The translations under genes were made by a program, and so were the position numbers. A model generated the notes under the pieces. It was not told the DNA's origin. It was given only the letters and a program-made list of their open reading frames with translations, and made no database searches. From positions 1 through 29,065 of the forward strand of contig CYKH01000289.1 in the NCBI GenBank assembly GCA_001460835.1: a stretch of DNA of 29,065 nt, in the 5' to 3' direction. Shown one piece after another: positions 8,806 to 17,320 of the stretch. This DNA is from Bodo saltans (Eukaryota > Euglenozoa > Kinetoplastea > Eubodonida > Bodonidae). Numbering within the stretch: position 1 is the stretch's first letter; each line of letters opens with the position of its first letter.

Positions 8806-9714
8806 ATGGCAAAGCGCCAGCGTGACGGCGCAGTTTATGAGGGAACCACTGAGCAACGCGGCGAAGAGACGAAGAGATTTATCTCATCACTCAAATTCAG
8901 TGTTCCGCTTGCAAAGCTGCGAGCAGTGAAGGACCGAGCACCATGCCCACAATGCGGAAAGCGCCGCTTGTATTATTGTTACGATTGCTTGAGAGTTTGC
9001 CACCCAGAGTCGCATCCTGTGCCAGTTGCACTACCATTAGCTGTTCACGTCATTCTTCATCCAGGAGAGCATCGCAGCAAGAGCACCTCACTTGCTGCTT
9101 CTACTATCTCCCCAGACATGAAGATCCTCACGTATCCCGAAGTTCCTCAAGGGCTAGATCCACAGTCAACTCTCGTTCTTTATCCAAGCCCGCAAAGCGT
9201 GTGTCTCGACGAGATTGAGGACCTCCACAAATTTAAAAACGTCGTTTTTGTGGATAGTACTTGGCAGCAGAGCAAGGCTATCTCACGTGATGAGCGTGTG
9301 ACGTCCTTCAAACACGTCAAGATTCCGCAGCGAACGTCGCTCTTTTGGAGGTTTCAAAACAACGACCCCTCATACTTGGCAACTGTCGAGGCCATTTACT
9401 ACTTCTTACGTGAGTACATTGTACAAACAGCGAAGCAAGCTGGTAAATCAGAGCCGTTGTACAACGGAGAAGTCGACGATTTGTTGCTTTACTACATCAA
9501 CCAGTACATTATGGTGCAACAGAACTACGCAACCCCAACCGATGAGCGCCCCCAACACCCGGGCTCAGTAGCAGTCACGCCGGGCGAGGACAGAGCCTTC
9601 ACAACACGTCATTTCCAAGACTATGTTCTTAAGGGTGTAGTGTGGGATGAGATTGTCGACGGACCGCGTTCAAACGCCCGAGGAGGCTCTGATAGCACTT
9701 CATTGCACAAGTAA
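8806..9714 (+). CDS. DTWD1: DTW-domain tRNA-uridine aminocarboxypropyltransferase (DTWD1-like)
   Basis: A 302-residue enzyme predicted to transfer the aminocarboxypropyl group of S-adenosylmethionine to a tRNA uridine (acp3U). A four-cysteine zinc-binding pattern is visible: CPQC (47-50) and CYDC (58-61), with a further Cys65. The hallmark DxTW motif is DSTW at 150-153, inside the stretch FVDSTWQQSKAI. The FWRFQ and ATVEAIYYFL blocks further on match the DTWD1 branch rather than DTWD2. The ATG at 8806 is used because the longer frame begins at a GTG (8767), and AG dinucleotides suited to splicing lie between the two. Confidence 0.85.
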   Translation: MAKRQRDGAVYEGTTEQRGEETKRFISSLKFSVPLAKLRAVKDRAPCPQCGKRRLYYCYDCLRVCHPESHPVPVALPLAVHVILHPGEHRSKSTSLAASTISPDMKILTYPEVPQGLDPQSTLVLYPSPQSVCLDEIEDLHKFKNVVFVDSTWQQSKAISRDERVTSFKHVKIPQRTSLFWRFQNNDPSYLATVEAIYYFLREYIVQTAKQAGKSEPLYNGEVDDLLLYYINQYIMVQQNYATPTDERPQHPGSVAVTPGEDRAFTTRHFQDYVLKGVVWDEIVDGPRSNARGGSDSTSLHK

Positions 9715-9811
9715 AGCTCGATTACTTTTTTTTTCGCCTGATCGTCGTTTGATTAACCTTTTTGATTATTCTGATGTGTAGGTTTTTCGTGTTGATTAGC
9801 TTCAGAATAGT

Positions 9812-11191
9812 ATGCCTCCGAAGGCCAAGACTGGATCGGCTCCCCCTCCGGAGCCCAGCGCCGAAGCACCTGTCGTCGATGGACCACCACCACCACCCGA
9901 AGAAAAAGTAGACGGAAAGCAATTGTGGCTCGCAACAGATGCGCTGCAAAAGTCGAAGGCGATGCGCAACTACTTCCAGCTTGAACGCGATAAGATTACT
10001 TCCTTCTGGGAAATCTCCAAGCGGGAACTGGAAGCTACGAAGGCTGAGCTGCGCCAGAAAGAACGCGAGCGCGCCGAAATGACAGAGCGTCATCATATAG
10101 AAACGAAGGTGTACAAGCAGAAGATGCGTCACGTCCTTTACGAGCACCAAGTTCAAATCGCTCAGATGAAGATGGAGGCAGAGCGGACGCTGAAGAACAA
10201 GCAGGAAGAGCACCGCCAAAAAGAAAGCGAACTTCATGATGACAATCGGAGCTTGAAATTACTTCAACGAGAGCAGGAATTGCTTCACCGTGACGTTGCA
10301 TCCACTCTCGTAGAGAAAAATGATCGGGCTATCACTGACCAACAACGTGATTTTGAACGCCAACAAAAAGAAATGCACCTGAAGTACGAGAAGAAGATCA
10401 AGACGCTTCGCGAGGACATGGAACGCCAGCGCAAGGATGAAATCGCCATCATTGAACGGAGGAAAGAAGACCACATTAACGAGCTGAGAGAGATGCATGA
10501 CAAAGCATTCCAAGAAATCAAAGACTACTACAACGAGATCACCTCAAACAACCTAGAAACCATCCGCACGCTGAAGGATGAAGTGTACAGTCGTAAGCGC
10601 ACTGAGGCTCACAACGAAAAGGCAATGTTTGACATCGCACAGACCAATAAACGCCTGACAGAGCCGCTGACGAAGGCCCAAAAGCAGAAGAAGCAGCTCG
10701 AACAGGAACTGTCATCGTACGCAAGGGACCGAGCTGCGCTGAAAACTGCCAAACAAGAACTGCGGCAACTTGAGCAAAAGCTGAAGACTTTGATGTGGGA
10801 GCATGAGGTATTAGGCCAGAGGTACGGGAAACTCGACGAGGATCGTGACTTAATTTTTTCCAAGTACAACTCGATGCTTCAAGAGATTCAGCAAAAAGCT
10901 GTTTTCAAGCGGGTTCTCGTGCATCGCAAAATCGAAGTCGTTAACTCTCAACTTGAACGCAAGGACGCGCAGCTCAGTGAAATTCTCAAACAAGCGAATG
11001 TTGATCCTGCTGCAATTCAGGGCGTAGAACGTAGAGTCGACGAGCTGATTGGCGAGAAAAATCACACTATTGAGGAGCTCCAACAACTATTGGCAGCCCT
11101 CACTCAGCGACACGAACGTGTGAGCGGCGCATACGAAACATACCTGCGTCAGAATGGTGTGCCTGGCCTACAAGCCACAACAGTCGCATAA
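9812..11191 (+). CDS. DRC4: Dynein regulatory complex subunit 4 (GAS8/trypanin)
   Basis: A 459-residue, almost wholly coiled-coil protein after a Pro/Ala-rich leader (1-35). It matches the GAS8/DRC4 family, called trypanin in African trypanosomes and PF2 in Chlamydomonas. These proteins sit in the nexin link between axonemal doublets and regulate dynein-driven beating. Features seen include the N-terminal FQLERDKITSFWEI block, long heptad-rich Glu/Lys/Arg segments, and a conserved-looking C-terminal stretch (KTLMWEHEVL, then ILVHRK-like and RVDELIGEKN). Length agrees with the family (about 450-480). The start ATG follows an AG at 9804-9805. Confidence 0.9.
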   Translation: MPPKAKTGSAPPPEPSAEAPVVDGPPPPPEEKVDGKQLWLATDALQKSKAMRNYFQLERDKITSFWEISKRELEATKAELRQKERERAEMTERHHIETKVYKQKMRHVLYEHQVQIAQMKMEAERTLKNKQEEHRQKESELHDDNRSLKLLQREQELLHRDVASTLVEKNDRAITDQQRDFERQQKEMHLKYEKKIKTLREDMERQRKDEIAIIERRKEDHINELREMHDKAFQEIKDYYNEITSNNLETIRTLKDEVYSRKRTEAHNEKAMFDIAQTNKRLTEPLTKAQKQKKQLEQELSSYARDRAALKTAKQELRQLEQKLKTLMWEHEVLGQRYGKLDEDRDLIFSKYNSMLQEIQQKAVFKRVLVHRKIEVVNSQLERKDAQLSEILKQANVDPAAIQGVERRVDELIGEKNHTIEELQQLLAALTQRHERVSGAYETYLRQNGVPGLQATTVA

Positions 11192-11393
11192 ACACTCCTC
11201 GTTGCCAACGTTTGAGTGCTGAGAGAAGCGAAAAAAGAAATCAATGTTCCTGTAGATGTATGACAACAACCCACTTAGTGGAACAGAAAACAAAAACTGA
11301 CTGTGCACATCAGTAATTAAGAGATTCGATTATTGAAAGTGATGATGCTCATGATATTTTTCTTCTGTTTGAAATCGAATACCAAAGAAAGGA

Positions 11394-12179
11394 ATGCCAG
11401 TGTACTCGCAGGCAATTTCAAAACGTGCCCTTCGGCGAAAGCAAGTTGCAGAAGCGGAAGTTGCCGGCGAAGAGAGTGGCTCTGATGCTGAGGTGACACC
11501 CGTAGCTGCTGCCGATGAGGAGCAGGCCAACAATACTGCTGCCGGAGCAGCAGCCGAGGACAACGGTGCTGTGCTGCAGTTCAATGAACCCGCCCAGTGG
11601 GTCGAGCGCATGGCTCTCACTGCTGTGAAGTCTCTTCCTAGTGACCTTGCCCCTGATGATGACCCGAAACGTGAGGAGGTGTTCATTCAGCAAACGCTGC
11701 TCTCCGTTGTGAAGGGTCTGTCAATGCTGGAGCAGGCAAATGTCCCGTGGCGCCGCCCAAAGGACTACTACGCCGAAATGTACAAGGATGACACACATAT
11801 GAACAAGATCCGCGAGTCAATTGATAAATCTAAGAAGCAGGTTGAGGAGCGCGCTCACCGACGAGCAATGAAAGATCAAAAGAAGTTCGGCAAGGAAGTT
11901 CAGGCTGAGGTTCTGCGACAACGTGCGAAGTACAAGCGTGACCTCAACGACCGCATCAGTGATTGGAAGAAAAAGCGCCGTGGAAATGATGAGTCTATCG
12001 ATGACGTCCTGGGAGAGGAAGACGAGAACCGCGGTGGACGTGGAGGTCGTGGTGGCGGTCGTGGTCGTGGTGGACGCGGTGGTGGTGGTGGTCGTGGGGG
12101 CCCACGGTCAGCGAAGAAAACGAACTTGCGCCCGGGTGGTCAGCGCCCAGGAAAGAACTCACGCCGTCGTCACCAGTAA
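11394..12179 (+). CDS. EBP2: Nucleolar rRNA-processing protein EBP2
   Basis: A 261-residue homologue of EBP2 (EBNA1BP2), a nucleolar factor needed for 27S pre-rRNA processing and 60S subunit assembly. The diagnostic core is at about 95-190: REEVFIQQTLLSVVKGL, then VPWRRPKDYYAEMYKDD, an HMNKIR helix, and KKFGKEVQAEVL. This matches the family's RPTDYFAEM and KYGKKVQ blocks. The N-terminus is acidic and Ala-rich. The C-terminus carries an RGG/glycine-rich tract (about 208-240) before a basic end, suggesting RNA binding and nucleolar retention. The acceptor AG is probably in CCAAAG just before the ATG. Confidence 0.85.
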   Translation: MPVYSQAISKRALRRKQVAEAEVAGEESGSDAEVTPVAAADEEQANNTAAGAAAEDNGAVLQFNEPAQWVERMALTAVKSLPSDLAPDDDPKREEVFIQQTLLSVVKGLSMLEQANVPWRRPKDYYAEMYKDDTHMNKIRESIDKSKKQVEERAHRRAMKDQKKFGKEVQAEVLRQRAKYKRDLNDRISDWKKKRRGNDESIDDVLGEEDENRGGRGGRGGGRGRGGRGGGGGRGGPRSAKKTNLRPGGQRPGKNSRRRHQ

Positions 12180-12385
12180 AATGTGGAGTTACGCTTCGCT
12201 AATTCAAACCCGATTAATCGCGAGAAATGTGGAAGTAGACGTTTCCGACTCCTTTTTTTTTGCATTGCGCATCATTATTGCAGAGTGTAGATTGTGTAAC
12301 ATTTGTCGCCTGTTGCATTGTTTCAGATTTACCACAAGAATCACAACTTTCACCAATATACATTTTGTAGTCAAAAGCGGAGAAA

Positions 12386-14629
12386 ATGTCAGCCAAGGTT
12401 TACCGATCGCAGTGGCTCCCCCAGTCTGTGTTTCACACAGATGGTGGAAGCTATTCCGAGAGCAAGTCAAAGAACAAGACGTTCGACAAGTCTTATGATC
12501 TGTCCACATCTGACGGTGCGGTGACGAAAACGAATCGAGTGTCGCGTAAAAAGTTGACGGTGGAGGTGACTATTTCCAGCATCGACAGCAATTTTGTCCC
12601 GTTTCTCCGTCCTGAAATTGAGACTGAGTTTGTCTTGAAATCATCCATTACGCAACTCGGAGTCAATGCCGAGGATGTGAAAATCGAGCTCAATGCCGAT
12701 GAGGGTAGCGCCGTTATTCACGCCGAGTTGATTTCGTTGAACCCCCTTGGTGTTCTTACTCTTGACTACATCTCGGAGGGATGTTACATTGGCAAGCTCT
12801 TTGCAGTAGATCGTCGCAGGAATGTGATCACACTCGAATACATTCAGCGGCTGCTCAAGACGGTAGATATTAAGGGTCAGCCTTTGCTTGTGTACGGGTC
12901 TGGTCCTCAAGACCCAGAGTGGAGGATTGAAGTCAACGAAGGCCGTGTGATCGCTTGGCTTCCACTGCAGCCAGGAGTTTTCCGATATGATGGGGAAATT
13001 CATGGGCTGCTCCCAACTGTCGGCTCCGCGCTGCGCCATGGCACAAACTACAAAGAGCTGCTTCGCCTTCACCAATACTTCGCGCAAGATCATACCCGCG
13101 TTGCAGTCCCTGAAACGCCACTTATGGTTCGCTCCTACCCGATGCACCTTCGTACAATGTTTGGTCGCGTGGTAGACGAGTTACTACCCGCAGGTCTGAA
13201 ATGTATGAGCTCCCGCGTCATTGAGCCTGAGAGCGCTACCAAAGATTCCATGGAGATCAAGGAAGGTCGCACGTTCCTTTTCTACGGTCACTCCACCGAA
13301 GATATGACGCACATTCCTATTGAGTTCTACTCACTCGAAGCCTTCCGCGAGCATGTCAACTTTAACCTTCGCAAGACACTTCCACGTCGCTGCGCCACCC
13401 CCAACGACTTGATTCGTGTCTTTTCCACTGCTCCCAAGGGCAGCAACCACGCCTGCACGTATATTTGCAAAGGAGGCATGTTCAACCAAATCAGCGAGGC
13501 TGACTGGGTCTCCGCTAACCCTATCAAGGAGCAGTATGTAGGTAACTTGGACTCTGAGAAACAGAAGCTGCTCGCTGAGAAGTATCTGTTCCAGCAGTGC
13601 GAGTACGGTATTCTTTCAGCCATCACAGTTGGTGATATTACCAGCGATGGTGTTCTGCTTACGAGGTACTTCCCCTCCCCTGTCCTTAAAGTGCTTCTCT
13701 TGTCACGCCAAGTCTGCAAGCAGCTCAAGGCGGTGTACTTCCTGAAAGCTTCGAAGCACTACGGTAGCTTCTTCAGCCAAGACGACAGCGCTCTTCTCGG
13801 AGACCTTAACACCTTCGGCATCAACGTCTTCCAGGTCGATGAGACGACCGGGCAGATGTTCCAGTTCATGCGCCGCGCAGGTTGCGATGCGGGTATGATG
13901 GTGCCCATGGATCGCCGCCACGAATACCTCCGTGCCACGATGTTTGGTGTGTACGGCTCCAACCTTGTTGCCGGTAACTTTGAAGCAGAGCTGCACTATT
14001 TGCTCAATGGCGTCCTTCAGCTCAAGAAACAAGATCCCCACCCACTGCTCAACAACGACATTCCTTTAGCACTCGTCACGGGTGGTGGGCCCGGAGCGAT
14101 GGAGGTCGGCAACCGCGTTGCTCGCTCACTCAGCATTTTATCTTGCGGCATGTTCGTTGACTTTGGCAGCCTCGCCGCCAAGCCGGGAGCCACTATCAAC
14201 GAACAGAAGAAAAATCCATACGTTGAGGCGTTCATGACGTACCGACCGCAAAAATTGGTCGAGCGTCAATCCGACTTCAACTTGGACTTCCCCATTTTCT
14301 TGACGGGAGGAATTGGTACCGATTTCGAATACGCCTTGGAAGAGGTGCGACGAAAGGTTGGCACTACAAAAATCCACCCGATGATTCTTTTCGGAACGGC
14401 TGAGCACTGGGGTGCAAAAATTACACACCGTTACCGTGAGAATTTCAAGTCTGGGACAATTCGTGGATCTGAATGGATGTCCACCGTCCCGTGGGTAGTC
14501 GCCAATGGAGATCAAGCGTTGGAGGTACTGACGCGATTCTTCCGTGGCACTCTGCCCATTGGCCCTGGCTTTCCTGCCAACGACATGGGCTTCATGGTTG
14601 CTGATGAAGCTTTCATGAACGGACACTAA
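12386..14629 (+). CDS. Large protein with C-terminal LOG/SLOG-type Rossmann domain
   Basis: A 747-residue protein. The last about 250 residues carry a LOG-like (once called lysine decarboxylase) Rossmann fold. TGGGPGAME (565-573) matches the glycine-rich GGGxxGxM loop. A segment with Arg620 (MTYRPQKL) matches the LOG catalytic-Arg helix. TGGIGTDFE (640-648) matches PGGxGTxxE, with Thr replacing Pro and the Glu kept. LOG enzymes cleave ribose from nucleoside monophosphates, and other SLOG proteins sense nucleotide ligands. The preceding about 480 residues are well-formed coding sequence but I recognise no domain. There is no signal peptide or membrane segment. Many codons end in C or G, more than in the cyclase gene, suggesting high expression. 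Substrate is unknown. Confidence 0.7.
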   Translation: MSAKVYRSQWLPQSVFHTDGGSYSESKSKNKTFDKSYDLSTSDGAVTKTNRVSRKKLTVEVTISSIDSNFVPFLRPEIETEFVLKSSITQLGVNAEDVKIELNADEGSAVIHAELISLNPLGVLTLDYISEGCYIGKLFAVDRRRNVITLEYIQRLLKTVDIKGQPLLVYGSGPQDPEWRIEVNEGRVIAWLPLQPGVFRYDGEIHGLLPTVGSALRHGTNYKELLRLHQYFAQDHTRVAVPETPLMVRSYPMHLRTMFGRVVDELLPAGLKCMSSRVIEPESATKDSMEIKEGRTFLFYGHSTEDMTHIPIEFYSLEAFREHVNFNLRKTLPRRCATPNDLIRVFSTAPKGSNHACTYICKGGMFNQISEADWVSANPIKEQYVGNLDSEKQKLLAEKYLFQQCEYGILSAITVGDITSDGVLLTRYFPSPVLKVLLLSRQVCKQLKAVYFLKASKHYGSFFSQDDSALLGDLNTFGINVFQVDETTGQMFQFMRRAGCDAGMMVPMDRRHEYLRATMFGVYGSNLVAGNFEAELHYLLNGVLQLKKQDPHPLLNNDIPLALVTGGGPGAMEVGNRVARSLSILSCGMFVDFGSLAAKPGATINEQKKNPYVEAFMTYRPQKLVERQSDFNLDFPIFLTGGIGTDFEYALEEVRRKVGTTKIHPMILFGTAEHWGAKITHRYRENFKSGTIRGSEWMSTVPWVVANGDQALEVLTRFFRGTLPIGPGFPANDMGFMVADEAFMNGH

Positions 14630-14955
14630 AACACGGCTCCATCCGTGTTTTCTCTCCCAGCTGCAGACTCTTCTCACCATCACAGAACCGACATGAGTGA
14701 CTTGTGGTTTCGTTTGCTCGATTTCTTTATTTATGGATTTATTTCCCCCTCTTCAAACCTTTGATACGCGCAGTTGCTTACACTCCAAAGGAAACGTGAC
14801 GACAATGCAAGATTGAAGTTTGTCGTAACCTATTTCACAATCACAAGAACGATACATTGCGCGACCAAGTTGCCTTCATCATAAAAAAAATCTTTCTGAG
14901 AAATGTGAAAGGGGTATTTCCTGTTCTCCTTTTTTGTCTAGTTCAACAAGGGACA
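14630..14955 (+). other. Intergenic region with trans-splice acceptor
   Basis: This 326-base gap holds the 3' untranslated region of the LOG-like gene and the 5' signals of the next one. A pyrimidine tract at 14917-14939 ends in TAG, with the AG at 14940-14941, 14 bases before the ATG at 14956. That acceptor excludes the upstream extension starting at TTG 14857. Nothing else was recognised. Confidence 0.5.
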
Positions 14956-15846
14956 ATGCGCCTAGGCTACCACATTAGAGGTTGGATCGTGGCGTTCGTT
15001 GCTGCACTTTCTCTGATTTTGATCATCGCACTTCCTCCAGCATACATTCACTCATCCAAAAGCAGAGGCATCTTTGTGGGCATCATGATTCCGGGGATGA
15101 CGTTTCTGTACATGTGGATACTCCACAAATGGCTGTTTGCCCCGATGGAGCACACTGTAAGAACTCTGCGGCAGAACCAAAGCAAGCCGTACGAAGACGG
15201 ACCTACTGCATCAACGAAAGAAATGCGCAAATTACAAACTGCCGTGGCCATATTATGTCACGAGAATGAATTGATGCGCCAATTTTCAGAGGCTTCCACT
15301 AATTCCTCTCATTTGCATCGGCAGTCATCTGCGATAGAGAACTCCGTGACACCGCAACGAGGTGCTTACGAGAATCCTGCAGAGAATCAGCAGCAGCAGC
15401 TGCGGCTTCATCAATCCATGACTCCGGCTACTGTGGCACGGGACATTCTTAGAGACCCTGGAGCAGCAGCAGACATCTCACCTCCCCAGCAGCAGCGACG
15501 TGATCATGGAATTTCACATTCCGTCCTGATGGATGTGCTAAGCAGCAGCACCAAGCAGCAAAAACAGAAAGTCGCGATTCGCAGAAAAGGGAATGAAGCA
15601 CCGCAGCAGAAGGATCAAACCCGTCTCCCACAGCTCCAACAACAGTACACCAGAGATCAAACAAATCGCAGCGCTGGCGTTCCTGGAGATCCTTTCGATG
15701 ACGAACGTCGTGTGGTTGCTTCTCGACATCATCAATTCCATCAACAACGCGAGGACTACTTCTCGCCTGAAGCGTTTTCAACGCCTTGCAGCGACGAGGA
15801 GGACGAAGAGCTGCACTCATTCCCGCCAACGCCTTATGGAGCGTGA
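14956..15846 (+). CDS. Two-helix membrane protein with Gln-rich tail, function unknown
   Basis: A 296-residue protein I do not recognise. Two hydrophobic helices lie near the N-terminus (about 8-30 and 36-58) with a short loop between, so both ends are probably on the same side of the membrane. A short helical stretch follows (about 80-105). The rest looks disordered: Gln-, Ser- and His-rich, with CAG-type codon runs between 15390 and 15660, and an acidic end (SDEEDEELHSF) before PPTPYGA. The start is the first ATG after the strong pyrimidine tract and AG at 14941. An adaptor or anchor role is possible but only a guess. Confidence 0.6.
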   Translation: MRLGYHIRGWIVAFVAALSLILIIALPPAYIHSSKSRGIFVGIMIPGMTFLYMWILHKWLFAPMEHTVRTLRQNQSKPYEDGPTASTKEMRKLQTAVAILCHENELMRQFSEASTNSSHLHRQSSAIENSVTPQRGAYENPAENQQQQLRLHQSMTPATVARDILRDPGAAADISPPQQQRRDHGISHSVLMDVLSSSTKQQKQKVAIRRKGNEAPQQKDQTRLPQLQQQYTRDQTNRSAGVPGDPFDDERRVVASRHHQFHQQREDYFSPEAFSTPCSDEEDEELHSFPPTPYGA

Positions 15847-16059
15847 TTGATTCCGCCACACATAACTTGTCATTCTATCAGAAGAGTGAATCTATCGCAG
15901 GTCCTGAGAAGTTGTTTTGAGCTGCTTTCGTGCTCCGCTCACCTTAGCGAATTTCGCTTTCGTGGAGACTGTAAACTCCTTTGATTATCAAGATTTCTCT
16001 CCCTGTTTGCGTTGATTGAACTGCCAACCAAGTTTTGAATTGTTTGTTCAACTGAGCTT

Positions 16060-16146
16060 CATCTATTTCTCTTTCCCAAAACACTTTCCAGAACTGGGAA
16101 CGTTTGAATTATGTTCACCAAGAATACAATACTCACATGGAACTAA
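16060..16146 (+). promoter_or_regulatory. Splice acceptor region with possible overlapping uORF
   Basis: A pyrimidine-rich stretch (about 16060-16080) is followed by an AG at 16090-16091. The first ATG after that AG is at 16111 and is out of frame with the gene. It encodes 11 codons and stops at 16144-16146, overlapping the main ATG at 16137. If the AG at 16121-16122 is used instead, the uORF is removed. Acceptor choice could therefore affect translation of the membrane protein. Confidence 0.4.
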
Positions 16147-17150
16147 TCACCACTGCTGCCACAACCGTGCTGCCACTGTGGCAGCAGAAGCGGCAGCACG
16201 ATGAATCGCTGCGCATCAGCAACTCTCTCCACAAAGAAGCCATCGATCTCAATCAAAAGTTTCACAAGGAAGAAATGGAACAGAACGAACTACTATTCTC
16301 GAAAGATTGCGCGCTGGAGCGAGAGCTTCATTATGGTCAAATGTCCCACGATTTTGACATTGCGAGAAAAGAAGGGGTGCGAGATGCCTGGTCTCAACAA
16401 AGTCAGCTCATCCAAACTCTTATGATTGTTGATACGCTCATGTTCTCGTCTGCATATGCGCTACTGGTGCAAGGAGATCCGCCATCGAACTCTCCAGTTT
16501 GGCTTCTCAGGCTGTATGCTGCAATGCTCGGGCTTTCAATGATGTTGTTATTCTCAAGTGTTTGGTGTTCTTTAAAGCTTCAAACGCGTCTGTCACACTA
16601 CAACATTCACAGACAAGACGTTGTGTACGTTTGTGGAAAGCAACATCGATACTTCTCCGACTACTTCTCGTGTCATTGCAAGGCCGTTGCAAAAATTGCA
16701 TTCGTCTGCTTCTATCTAGGCACCGCCACAACTTTGTCGTCTGCCGCGGTGTATGCATTTGCTATGATGCATTACCAATTCTCAAACCTTGCAGCAGGCA
16801 TTATTTTTGTATGCTTCTCGGCAGTTGCCGCTTTAGTTCCTTTTTTCGCCGGTCTTGTTGGATCTTGGAGATCCCATCAAGTTGTGCGTGCGGGTGACGA
16901 TCAAGAGCTCGACGAAGCGCACACACGAGCAGAGATTGCAATGGCAGAGGCGCGTCAGCGTGGTGGGGAAGTTGCGTCGCCGCCGTCAGAGTCAGGTACT
17001 GTTGTGACATCCATGACTGCATCGGAGGTTGGACAGGGATCTCAACCCTCAACTCCATCTCCGATGCGAGGAGGGCCTGATCAAGGAACTCGAAACGAGG
17101 AAACGTGGTATTCGTGCAACGATGACGAACCCATGGAAGATAGAAATTGA
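16137..17150 (+). CDS. Four-helix membrane protein, possibly Orai-like
   Basis: A 337-residue protein with a long charged helical N-terminus (about 15-90, rich in Glu, Lys, His and Gln), likely coiled coil. Four hydrophobic segments follow (about 92-112, 124-146, 186-210 and 217-242), then a charged C-terminal helix (253-275) and a disordered tail. Four helices, cytosolic N and C ends, and a last helix with VPF followed by a charged helix recall Orai calcium-release-activated channels. However, no glutamate sits at the expected pore position of helix 1; the nearest acids are Asp99 and Asp114. Orai homology is therefore tentative, and it may be a separate protist family. ATG 16137 is used because the longer frame starts with TTG at 16104. 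Confidence 0.6.
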   Translation: MELITTAATTVLPLWQQKRQHDESLRISNSLHKEAIDLNQKFHKEEMEQNELLFSKDCALERELHYGQMSHDFDIARKEGVRDAWSQQSQLIQTLMIVDTLMFSSAYALLVQGDPPSNSPVWLLRLYAAMLGLSMMLLFSSVWCSLKLQTRLSHYNIHRQDVVYVCGKQHRYFSDYFSCHCKAVAKIAFVCFYLGTATTLSSAAVYAFAMMHYQFSNLAAGIIFVCFSAVAALVPFFAGLVGSWRSHQVVRAGDDQELDEAHTRAEIAMAEARQRGGEVASPPSESGTVVTSMTASEVGQGSQPSTPSPMRGGPDQGTRNEETWYSCNDDEPMEDRN

Positions 17151-17320
17151 TGGTGTAATGCACTCTGCTATTGTACACTTCATACTCTCAAATTATTCTG
17201 CTTTATGTGTGTTTGGGTGCCACTTCAAAACGAATCCTCCTTCGGTCTCACCTTTTTGTCTTTCTCATGCGTGAAGGCCCAAACATCGGTGCTTAGGTTA
17301 AAATATATCAGACTCTGGCA

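Noticed and set aside
9722-10237. Minus-strand frame with long hydrophobic stretches overlapping DRC4
   Set aside because: It is antisense to a coiled-coil gene; Glu/Lys-rich codons read backwards give Leu/Phe-rich sequence.
11923-12498. Overlapping + strand frame across the EBP2 end
   Set aside because: Its Val-rich run is the out-of-frame reading of the RGG-coding repeat.
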